11,310 bases of DNA from CALJIC01 sp039805565 (GTDB lineage: Bacteria; Chloroflexota; Chloroflexia; Chloroflexales; Roseiflexaceae), in NCBI GenBank assembly GCA_039805565.1, contig JBDLTZ010000351.1:1-11310 (forward strand), read 5' to 3'. Of the stretch, positions 1 through 5,197 are shown in pieces; positions within the stretch are counted from its first letter, which is position 1, and every line of letters starts with the position of its first letter. Both the position numbers and the translations under genes were made by a program. Under the pieces are notes generated by a model. The model ran no database searches. It was not told the DNA's origin and saw only the letters and a program-made list of their open reading frames with translations.

Positions 1-120
1 TTGAGATGCTGTATTTATATCAGGAGTGCTGGATAGTTTTCTTGTCTTTCCATGGATATTTGTCTTATCTTTATGTGTTGTCATCTTTCTGTGCACTCTT
101 TTCTCAGGTTATCAAGCGGG
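1..120. other. AT-rich gene-free leader segment
   Basis: This stretch is roughly 38% G+C by hand count (about 35% in bases 1-60, 40% in 61-120), while the rest of the window is strongly GC-rich. It is rich in T on the plus strand. The frames open here give only short hydrophobic peptides without a convincing ribosome site, and they run into the rpmG region in the wrong frame. I see no gene. It could be an AT-rich upstream element, the edge of an inserted element whose rest lies outside the window, or an assembly artefact. Confidence 0.5.
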
Positions 121-131
121 AGGGATGTCCT

Positions 132-160
132 TTGACGTGTACCCTGAATCCTGCTACAAT
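132..160 (+). promoter_or_regulatory. Sigma-70-type promoter of rpmG
   Basis: The -35 box TTGACG is at 132-137 and the -10 box TACAAT at 155-160, with a 17-base spacer. The -10 box is preceded by TGC, giving an extended -10. Transcription should start near 167, leaving a leader of about 55 bases before the L33 start codon. The match is 5 of 6 bases at each box with ideal spacing. Confidence 0.8.
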
Positions 161-222
161 ACGCGACAGTGTTCATTTCGGCGGGCGCTTGCCTGCCCCA
201 GCGTGATGAGACGAGTTGAGCT

Positions 223-387
223 ATGGCCAGCAAAAAGGGCAACCGCATCGTTATTAAGCTTCGCTCGAGCGAGAGCGGCCACCAGTACACCACGACAAAG
301 AACCGCAAGAACGACCCGAACCGCCTCGAGCTCAAGCGCTACGACCCGCTGGTTCGCCGGCACGTGACGTACCGCGAGTCGAAGTAA
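223..387 (+). CDS. rpmG: Large ribosomal subunit protein bL33
   Basis: A 54-residue basic protein of the usual L33 length, a structural component of the 50S subunit near the E site. It begins MASKKGNRIVIKLRSSESG and carries the family hallmark pattern TTKNRKNDPNRLELKRYDP at residues 24-42, ending in a VTYRESK-type tail. It contains no cysteine, so it is the zinc-free (C-minus) form rather than the form with two CxxC pairs. The start is fixed by homology; the ribosome site is weak (only GAG-like bases ahead of the ATG). A good promoter lies at 132-160 and a hairpin follows at 410-443, so it looks monocistronic. Many bacteria place rpmG next to secE/nusG; here the next genes are tRNAs. Identity is near certain from the conserved core. 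Confidence 0.95.
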   Translation: MASKKGNRIVIKLRSSESGHQYTTTKNRKNDPNRLELKRYDPLVRRHVTYRESK

Positions 388-409
388 GACCAGCTCGGCG
401 AGACGAACA

Positions 410-443
410 AGCGGCGGCGCAGGTTTCTGCCTGGGCCGCCGCT
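410..443 (+). terminator. Hairpin after rpmG, poor U-tract
   Basis: AGCGGCGGC (410-418) pairs perfectly with GCCGCCGCT (435-443), and inside it CAGG (420-423) can pair with CCTG (430-433). It begins 22 bases after the rpmG stop codon. The bases that follow (CTGTGTAA) contain no T-run, so it is a probable but not classical intrinsic terminator, or a 3'-end stabilising hairpin. Confidence 0.55.
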
Positions 444-519
444 CTGTGTAACACGGGCGATATCATCGCGGAAGCTCATCAGAAAGCGCCCGCATCACCC
501 GAAATGGCGTTCGTTCAAT

Positions 520-548
520 TTGACAAGGACCGGTACCCATGATATACT
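520..548 (+). promoter_or_regulatory. Strong promoter of the tRNA-Ala pair
   Basis: A perfect -35 box TTGACA (520-525) and a -10 box TATACT (543-548) are separated by 17 bases. The -10 is preceded by TGA, an extended -10 arrangement. Predicted transcription start is near 555, only about 7 bases before the first tRNA, as expected for a stable-RNA promoter. It is the closest match to the sigma-70 consensus in the window. Confidence 0.85.
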
Positions 549-561
549 CCCGAACGTTCGC

Positions 562-637
562 GGGGGTGTAGCTCAGCTGGGAGAGCGCGACAATCGCACT
601 GTCGAGGTCAGGAGTTCGAGCCTCCTCACCTCCACCA
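562..637 (+). tRNA. tRNA-Ala (anticodon CGC)
   Basis: A 76-base cloverleaf with encoded CCA. The acceptor GGGGGTG (562-568) pairs with CACCTCC (627-633), including the G3:U70 wobble pair that marks alanine tRNAs. The D arm contains GCTCAGCTGGGAGAGC. The anticodon stem CGACA/TGTCG is perfect, with loop ATCGCAC giving anticodon CGC, which reads GCG (Ala). The T arm has AGGAG/CTCCT around TTCGAGC. Discriminator A634, then CCA 635-637. It is the first of a tandem pair under one promoter; the next tRNA starts 10 bases later. Confidence 0.95.
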
Positions 638-647
638 CGAACAACTT

Positions 648-723
648 GGGGCGGTAGCTCAGCTGGGAGAGCGCAACGCTGGCAGTGTTGAGGTCAGGGG
701 TTCGATCCCCCTTCGCTCCACCA
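648..723 (+). tRNA. tRNA-Ala (anticodon GGC)
   Basis: A 76-base cloverleaf with encoded CCA. The acceptor GGGGCGG (648-654) pairs with TCGCTCC (713-719), again with G3:U70 and a terminal G7:U66 wobble. The anticodon stem CAACG/TGTTG surrounds loop CTGGCAG, anticodon GGC, which reads GCC and GCU (Ala). The T stem is AGGGG/CCCCT around TTCGATC. Discriminator A720, CCA 721-723. It shares an identical 21-base D-arm block with the preceding tRNA-Ala, as expected of tandem paralogues. Confidence 0.95.
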
Positions 724-728
724 AGTTT

Positions 729-762
729 CGAACGGGCCGCCGAAAGGCGGCCCGTTCGTTTT
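729..762 (+). terminator. Intrinsic terminator of the tRNA unit
   Basis: CGAACGGGCCGCC (729-741) and GGCGGCCCGTTCG (746-758) form a perfect 13-bp stem closed by a GAAA tetraloop, followed by TTTT (759-762). It starts 5 bases after the CCA of the second tRNA. On the minus strand the hairpin lacks a comparable T-run, so it mainly serves the tRNA unit. It also separates that unit from the convergent gene that ends at 777. Confidence 0.92.
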
Positions 763-776
763 GTGGCTGAGGGTAT

Positions 777-1187
777 CTACTGCTCGCGGCGGAAGACCCC
801 AGCGTTGACCAGCGCTGCCAGGCCTGACAGAATGAGAATCACGGGCCACAGCACGGCAAAGTTCAACTCGAACAGAAAGATCACGCCAATCGCCGCCGGG
901 ATGAGCGCGCCCGTGAGCGCGCCGCGCGTCGCCGCGTCGACTACGCCCTTCTCGCGGTAGCCGGCGTACGCCCTGGCCCCAAGCGTCAGCAAAGGGATGA
1001 ACAGGAACAGCGCCCACCAGTTATCAAGGGCGAAGCCGGTGATGTTGCGGAGCAGGAAGTATACACCCAGCGCGATCAGCACCAGCCCACCTACCCAGGC
1101 GCCGCCACGATCACGATCGAGCCGACGGGTCTGCTCGGTGTAGCTGCTCCCCTGGCCCACGTCGTCCTCATGTATCTGTGCTGTCAT
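777..1187 (-). CDS. Four-helix membrane protein, LiaI/DUF5668-like
   Basis: A 136-residue integral membrane protein. A polar N-terminus of about 28 residues is followed by four hydrophobic segments, at roughly 31-49, 53-73, 88-106 and 108-128. Each helix pair has the same plan: a G-rich first helix ending FLL.N or FLFELN, then a W-containing second helix. This matches the short two-helix unit seen in LiaI/LiaF-type and DUF5668 proteins, which are often tied to cell-envelope stress, so the protein looks like an internal duplication. An ATG 25 codons further upstream (1262) is in frame, but I chose the start at 1187 because a GAGGT ribosome site lies just ahead of it and the preceding residues are not membrane-like. 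No function can be assigned from sequence. Its neighbour upstream on the same strand is the rRNA methyltransferase, 147 bases away, so cotranscription is possible. Confidence 0.8.
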   Translation of the reverse strand: MTAQIHEDDVGQGSSYTEQTRRLDRDRGGAWVGGLVLIALGVYFLLRNITGFALDNWWALFLFIPLLTLGARAYAGYREKGVVDAATRGALTGALIPAAIGVIFLFELNFAVLWPVILILSGLAALVNAGVFRREQ

Positions 1188-1302
1188 CGTCCTACCTCTT
1201 CGCTGCGTACCTGCGGAACTGGCCACAGTGTAGGCCCCAGGCGACGATGCTGCCTCCCCCATCGGTCATCCACGAAGGACCACCTTCTGCCGATGCGCAA
1301 CC

Positions 1303-1318
1303 TCCGCCGAAAGGCGGA
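1303..1318. repeat. Small GAAA-loop stem-loop
   Basis: TCCGCC (1303-1308) and GGCGGA (1313-1318) form a 6-bp stem with a GAAA loop, the same CCGCCGAAAGGCGG core as the tRNA terminator at 729-758. It sits between the end of the methyltransferase gene and the start of the membrane-protein gene. There is no T-run on either side, so it may attenuate or process the transcript rather than terminate it. Confidence 0.35.
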
Positions 1319-1334
1319 TCAACCTGCCCTAAGA

Positions 1335-2525
1335 TTACCCCACGGTCCCGGCCAGCACGCGGAACCCCTTGCTCTGCGCCAGGATCTCCACCCGCTCGAA
1401 CAACCCCCGCATCACATCGTCGTAACGGATGAAGCGGTTGGCCACCAGCACCAGCCGCCCGCCCACCGGCAGCAGCGCGCGCGCCTGCTCGATGAAGACA
1501 TGCGCCACGTCGTAGTCTACCGCCTTGCCCGCGTGGAATGGGGGGTTGCTCAGCACCAGGTCATAGCCGCGCCGTACCACCGCCTGGAGCGCGTCGCTCG
1601 CGTGTGCCTCGGCCCCCTGGATGTCATGGGCGCGGATGTTGGCGCGCGCCGCGGCCACAGCCAGGGTGCTCGCGTCCACCATGTCCACCGTCGCCGCTCC
1701 TCTCCGCGCCGCCACAAGGCCGATCACGCCGTAGCCGCAGCCGGCGTCCAGCACCCGCAGCCCCACCAGGGCCGGCATCGCCTCCAGCAGGAGTCGCGTC
1801 CCGTCGTCGAGCCGGTTGTACGAGAAGATGCCCGGCAGGCTCCGCAGCGCCAGGCGCTCGCCGGTGATCTCAACCTCCATCTCGTGCCATGTGCCCGGCG
1901 CGATCCCCGGCTCGGAGGCCCACACCGGGCTAGGGGGAGCGTCGCCGCGCACTGCCAGCGCTACTCGCGCCCGGCCGCCGTAGCCGATCTGAGCCGCCGC
2001 GCCAAACAGCGCCGCCGCATCGCCGATCAACGGCTGGATGCCCTGGTCGTTCGGCCCCGCCAGGTAGAGCGACCCGCCCGGGCGGAGGAGGGCGTGGGCC
2101 TCCACCAGCCAGCGGCGCGCGAGGGGCCGGCTCTGCGGAGTCTCGATCGCCACGACGTCGAACGTGCCGGCGCGCTCAGGCAGCAGCGAGATGCGCTCGA
2201 CGAGCGAGACGCCCTGCACGTCGTTCGCGGCCAGCGTGCGCTCGGCCACCGAAAGCGCCACGATGTTGACGTCGGTGAGGGTGAGGGCAGCGCCGGAGCT
2301 CTTTCGCGTCAGCGCCGCGCCGAGCGCGCCGTGCCCGCAGCCCAGCACGGCGATCCGCGCGCCGGGCGGCGCCTCGACGTGAGACGCGAGGAGATCCTGC
2401 GCAGCGGAGACGGCGTCCCATCCGGGGAAGCCGGGCTTGGTAACGAGCCGTAGTGGGAGGCCGGCGAGCTTCGCCGCGATCTCACGCGGCTGGGTGTAGG
2501 GAAGCTGTGTGTTCTTCTGTGGCAT
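1335..2525 (-). CDS. Two-domain rRNA guanine-N2 methyltransferase, RsmC/RlmG-like
   Basis: A 396-residue class I SAM-dependent methyltransferase with duplicated Rossmann domains. The C-terminal catalytic half has the linker pattern PGIFSYNRLDDGTRLLL (231-247) typical of RsmC, motif I LDAGCGYG (259-266) and the catalytic SNPPFHAGK (326-334). NPPF is the signature of amino-group methylation of guanine or adenine. The N-terminal half (about 1-190) keeps a motif-I-like LGCGHG (61-66) but has ETPQ where NPPF would be, so it is probably non-catalytic. RsmC methylates G1207 of 16S rRNA and RlmG methylates G1835 of 23S rRNA; which target applies here cannot be told. It is somewhat longer than E. coli RsmC. 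There is no visible ribosome site before the ATG, but a promoter candidate ends 6 bases upstream, suggesting a leaderless message. It ends 147 bases before the membrane-protein gene downstream. Confidence 0.88.
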   Translation of the reverse strand: MPQKNTQLPYTQPREIAAKLAGLPLRLVTKPGFPGWDAVSAAQDLLASHVEAPPGARIAVLGCGHGALGAALTRKSSGAALTLTDVNIVALSVAERTLAANDVQGVSLVERISLLPERAGTFDVVAIETPQSRPLARRWLVEAHALLRPGGSLYLAGPNDQGIQPLIGDAAALFGAAAQIGYGGRARVALAVRGDAPPSPVWASEPGIAPGTWHEMEVEITGERLALRSLPGIFSYNRLDDGTRLLLEAMPALVGLRVLDAGCGYGVIGLVAARRGAATVDMVDASTLAVAAARANIRAHDIQGAEAHASDALQAVVRRGYDLVLSNPPFHAGKAVDYDVAHVFIEQARALLPVGGRLVLVANRFIRYDDVMRGLFERVEILAQSKGFRVLAGTVG

Positions 2526-2531
2526 AGCGCA

Positions 2532-2560
2532 ATCATTACACGCGCCGCGGTGGGCGTCAA
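2532..2560 (-). promoter_or_regulatory. Candidate leaderless promoter of the RsmC-like gene
   Basis: Read on the minus strand, TTGACG (2555-2560) and AATGAT (2532-2537) are 17 bases apart. The -10 match is only 4 of 6. The -10 box ends 6 bases before the ATG (2525), so transcription would begin at or next to the start codon. The lack of a Shine-Dalgarno sequence agrees with a leaderless message. Confidence 0.4.
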
Positions 2561-2570
2561 ACGACAGTCT

Positions 2571-3401
2571 TCAGCGTTCGTCCAGCCTCCCGCTCTCGAG
2601 CCCCTCGAACAGGTCATCCTCGACCGCACGCCCGCCGCTCACCATGCTCACGGCGCGGTAGAAGCTCTGCACGCTCCAGCGGGGCCAGGCATCCGGCGCG
2701 AACACCAGCTCCAGGCGCTCGAGCGGCGGGATCTGCGACGCGTGGCACATGAAGGCGCGCCACACCGCCTCGCGCTGCGCGGTGCCATCTACCCGCGCCG
2801 ACACCAACCAGCGCGGCCAGAGCACCCAGCTGCGGGGCTCGCCGTCGAACTCCATCGTCAGGTCGCCGATCGCCGCGCGCCAGGGGGCGGCGGACTCCTC
2901 GGTGTCCACCACGAAGTAGAGCTTGGCGACGCGGTGCGGCGGCCGGTCCCCAGGGTCCTGGAAGGCCGCGTCGGCGGCGCAGAGCAGCGCGCCCACCGTG
3001 AGCTGCGAGATCGCGATGTGGTCCGGGTGGCCGTAGACGCCGTCCGGCGGGAATGTGACTACCACGTGCGGCCGGATGCGGCGGATATGGGCCACAAGCG
3101 CGGCGGTGGCCTCGACCGGCTCAGCCCGGTCCAGCTCACCGTCGAGGTAGCCGAGGAAGCTCACCTCACGTACGCCGAGCTCGCGCGCCGCGGCACGCAG
3201 CTCGCCCTCACGGTGCCGACCGAGCGCCTCGGGGCCGGGATTATCTTGCGGGTCGCCCTGCCAGCCGCGCTCGCCGCGCGTGGCCGAGATCAGGTGGGTC
3301 TCCACGCCCCGCGCGGCCCACGTGGCCAGCGCGGGCCCAACGCCGAAGGTCTCATCGTCCGGGTGGGCGAACACGGCCAGCAGCCGCGGCGTCTCTCCCA
3401 T
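2571..3401 (-). CDS. PIG-L family zinc-dependent deacetylase
   Basis: A 276-residue LmbE/PIG-L family hydrolase, related to GlcNAc-PI de-N-acetylase, MshB and BshB. The zinc-site motif AHPDDE (12-17) and the second HPDH motif (125-128) are intact, and the family's C-terminal HxSQ pattern appears as MCHASQ (218-223). These enzymes remove acetyl groups from N-acetylglucosaminyl conjugates or related amides. The length fits the MshB/BshB range, but nothing shows that mycothiol or bacillithiol is the substrate. A longer in-frame extension upstream exists; the start at 3401 is chosen because an AAGGAGG site (3407-3413) lies 5 bases ahead and the protein then starts just before the AHPDD strand, as in the family. 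It ends 45 bases before the RsmC-like gene on the same strand. It is divergent from the TrxR-like gene, sharing a 269-base intergenic region. Confidence 0.9.
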   Translation of the reverse strand: MGETPRLLAVFAHPDDETFGVGPALATWAARGVETHLISATRGERGWQGDPQDNPGPEALGRHREGELRAAARELGVREVSFLGYLDGELDRAEPVEATAALVAHIRRIRPHVVVTFPPDGVYGHPDHIAISQLTVGALLCAADAAFQDPGDRPPHRVAKLYFVVDTEESAAPWRAAIGDLTMEFDGEPRSWVLWPRWLVSARVDGTAQREAVWRAFMCHASQIPPLERLELVFAPDAWPRWSVQSFYRAVSMVSGGRAVEDDLFEGLESGRLDER

Positions 3402-3670
3402 CGTCCCCTCCTTATGTGGATGCTGCTCTATGTCGCGACACCACCCCCTGGTCCGCCTGGACTGCCTGGCGGAGATTCGCCGCGATGTAGATTGTATGCC
3501 GAAAACTCTGACACCCCGCGCGTGGGAGTTGGCACATTTTGTGCATCGACGTATGCAGTCTGAGGCGGATTTCTCGCACGGCGAGACAAGCGAGCGCTTC
3601 GGACAGGAGGTGCCGTCATCGCTGTACGCACCACCCGGCGTATGTGTCCATCTCCGAGCAAGGAGGAGCG
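3402..3670. promoter_or_regulatory. Divergent intergenic region with promoter candidates and palindromes
   Basis: This gap separates the PIG-L gene (minus) from the TrxR-like gene (plus). For the plus gene, TTGGCA (3529-3534) and TATGCA (3552-3557) have a 17-base spacer but a weak -10. For the minus gene, TACAAT (minus strand, 3491-3496) is a good -10 without a recognisable -35. Two short inverted repeats overlap the plus promoter: GCACA-TTT-TGTGC (3532-3544) and TGCAT-N6-ATGCA (3542-3557). The ribosome sites at both ends are strong: AAGGAGG for PIG-L and AAGGAGGAG for the TrxR-like gene. No other gene is seen. Confidence 0.4.
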
Positions 3671-4588
3671 ATGACGGAGGGTTTCGAAGCACTGGTGATC
3701 GGCGGAGGCCCGGCGGGTCTCTCGGCCACGCTGTACCTGGCGCGCTATGACAGGCAGGTAGCGCTGTTCGACGCCGGCCAGGGGCGATCGACATGGCACC
3801 AGGTGAACCACAACTACCTGGGCTTCCCGGGCGGGCTGCCGGCGCGCGAGCTGAGGGCGCGCGGGCGCCGGCAGCTGGAGGAGTACCGCCACGTGACGGT
3901 ATTCGAGCACCAGGTGGAGGAGATGGGGCGCGAAGGAGAGTGGTTCATCGCGCGTGGGCAGGCAGGAGAGTGGCGCGGCCGCACCGTGATCCTCTGCACC
4001 GGCGTCATCGACCACTACCCGCACTTCGAGGGCTGGGAGGAGTACGTCGGCCGCAGTATGTTCTGGTGCATCACCTGTGACGGCTACGCCTGCAAGGGAC
4101 GCCGCGTAGTGGTGCTCGGCCCGTCGGACCAGGCAGCGGCCGAGGCGCTCCAGCTGCGGCGCTTCAGCGACCGGATCACAGTGCTGACGGACAGCCACGA
4201 GCCGTGCATCAGCGACAGATTCCTCGCGCGGCTGCAGCGGGCCGGCATCTCGCTGGTGGTCGACAAGATCGCTGTCGTCAGCGGGCAAGACGGCCAGATC
4301 GAGGAGATCATCACGAAAGGCGGCCGCTCGATCCGCGCCGACCAGATCTTCTCGCAGCATGGCGCGACGCCGCAGACGAAGCTTGCGCGAGACCTGGGGG
4401 TGCGCTTGGCGGACAACGGCTACATCGAGACCGACACCGAGCAGAAGACGAACGTGCCGGGGGTCTACGCAGCGGGGGACGTCACGCGGCTGTTCTCGCA
4501 CCAGGTGGCGACGGCGGTCCACGAGGGCGGGCAGGCCGCGTCGGCCGCGAACTACTTCCTCTACCCGGCAGACATGAAGGACGACTGA
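3671..4588 (+). CDS. Thioredoxin-reductase-like FAD flavoprotein lacking NADPH motifs
   Basis: A 305-residue flavoprotein of the low-molecular-weight thioredoxin reductase fold, close to TrxB length. The FAD-binding GGGPAGL is at 11-17, the redox-active CxxC is CITC (133-136, in the context FWCITCDGY), and the C-terminal FAD motif GVYAAGDV is at 265-272. An extra cysteine is at 141. Unlike TrxB, the central domain has GPSDQA (150-155) instead of GGGxSA, and TDSHEP (173-178) where the arginine-rich HRRxxxR 2'-phosphate contact belongs. NADPH is therefore unlikely to be the donor; ferredoxin, F420H2 or another reductant is possible (inference). The start at 3671 has an AAGGAGG site 5 bases upstream; in-frame codons back to 3539 are not family-like. 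The neighbouring gene on the same strand is a lipoprotein with its own -10 box, so the gene is probably transcribed alone. Confidence 0.88.
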   Translation: MTEGFEALVIGGGPAGLSATLYLARYDRQVALFDAGQGRSTWHQVNHNYLGFPGGLPARELRARGRRQLEEYRHVTVFEHQVEEMGREGEWFIARGQAGEWRGRTVILCTGVIDHYPHFEGWEEYVGRSMFWCITCDGYACKGRRVVVLGPSDQAAAEALQLRRFSDRITVLTDSHEPCISDRFLARLQRAGISLVVDKIAVVSGQDGQIEEIITKGGRSIRADQIFSQHGATPQTKLARDLGVRLADNGYIETDTEQKTNVPGVYAAGDVTRLFSHQVATAVHEGGQAASAANYFLYPADMKDD

Positions 4589-4617
4589 GGGGCCATCCGG
4601 GGCGGCTCAACGGGCGT

Positions 4618-4623
4618 TATAAT
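4618..4623 (+). promoter_or_regulatory. Consensus -10 box upstream of lipoprotein gene
   Basis: A perfect TATAAT at 4618-4623 lies 29 bases after the TrxR-like stop codon. The expected -35 position (4595-4600) reads ATCCGG, which is not a match, and there is no TGn extension. Transcription would start near 4630, giving a leader of about 40 bases to the ATG at 4670. Confidence 0.5.
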
Positions 4624-4669
4624 AGCAGCCGTGGATACGAAGCTAGACCTCAGGAGAGATCGCACGTCT

Positions 4670-5047
4670 ATGCGTAGAGCAACTATCGCCGTTCTGGTCC
4701 TCGCCGCGCTGGCCCTAGGCGCCTGCGGCAACGCCGTTGCAAACCCCTCGCCCCCGCCGACCGTCGTCGCGATGAACCCGCCGATCGGCGCCGTCCAGGC
4801 AGCCGTGACGCTGCACATGAGCCGCGCGGCCAACACGAAGCTGACCCAGAGCCAGGTGGTGGTCGAGAAGATCGAGGGCGACGGCGCCCGCGCCAAGGTG
4901 CTCCCTGAGGACCCGAACGCGATGGATGCTGCCTGGGTTTTCCTGAAGAAAGACGCGGGGCTGTGGACGGTGGTGGCTGGGCCGGGCACGGCTTTCACGC
5001 CCGAGGACATGACCTCGGTCGGCCTGTCGGAGAGCCTGCTGCCGTAG
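4670..5047 (+). CDS. Small predicted lipoprotein of unknown function
   Basis: A 125-residue secreted protein. The N-terminus MRRATIAVLVLAALALGAC is a classical lipoprotein signal: two arginines, a hydrophobic stretch and lipobox LGAC with C19 as the lipidated residue. A Pro-rich linker (about 25-30) leads into a small domain of about 85 residues with alternating polar/hydrophobic strands, ending in WTVVAGPGTAFTPEDM and a GLSESL tail. I do not recognise a named family. The tail is reminiscent of small secreted domains with a WxVVAxG-type strand, but I cannot assign it. A GTG at 4631 is in frame, but it coincides with the predicted transcription start and lacks a ribosome site. The ATG at 4670 follows AGGAGA (4652-4657), spaced a little long, and starts the signal peptide correctly. 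A large hairpin follows the gene at 5068-5105. Confidence 0.72.
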   Translation: MRRATIAVLVLAALALGACGNAVANPSPPPTVVAMNPPIGAVQAAVTLHMSRAANTKLTQSQVVVEKIEGDGARAKVLPEDPNAMDAAWVFLKKDAGLWTVVAGPGTAFTPEDMTSVGLSESLLP

Positions 5048-5067
5048 TGCTTTTAGTCGTGCGTGCC

Positions 5068-5105
5068 GAGGCCGCCGGAGGCGTGATGCTCGCCTCGGCG
5101 GCCTC
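5068..5105. terminator. Large hairpin between convergent genes
   Basis: GAGGCCGCC (5068-5076) pairs with GGCGGCCTC (5097-5105), and GAGGCG (5078-5083) pairs with CGCCTC (5091-5096). That makes a 15-bp stem with one bulged G (5077) and a 7-base loop. It lies 20 bases after the lipoprotein stop and 92 bases beyond the end of the convergent TPR gene. Neither strand has a T-run after it, so it may be a U-tract-poor bidirectional terminator or a 3'-end protector. Confidence 0.6.
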
Positions 5106-5197
5106 AGTCATGGTGGGTCTCGGCGTTGGGCGACCTCCGGCAGCAGCTGAGATCGTCCTGCCATCGCCGGCGTGGAGCGCGGGAGGGCGACGAACCA

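Noticed and set aside
1170..2453. A 427-codon plus-strand reading frame opposite the methyltransferase gene
   Set aside because: The translation is Arg/His/Pro-rich low-complexity sequence without a family match, while the opposite strand encodes clear methyltransferase motifs.
3539..3670. N-terminal extension of the TrxR-like protein from an ATG at 3539
   Set aside because: The 44 extra residues are Arg/Cys/His-rich and unlike the family, and a strong ribosome site lies directly ahead of the ATG at 3671.
3402..3794. N-terminal extension of the PIG-L protein from 3794
   Set aside because: It would overlap the start of the divergent TrxR-like gene, and AAGGAGG precedes the ATG at 3401 at good spacing.
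4631..4669. GTG start for the lipoprotein at 4631
   Set aside because: It coincides with the predicted transcription start, has no ribosome site, and would put charged residues ahead of the lipoprotein signal.
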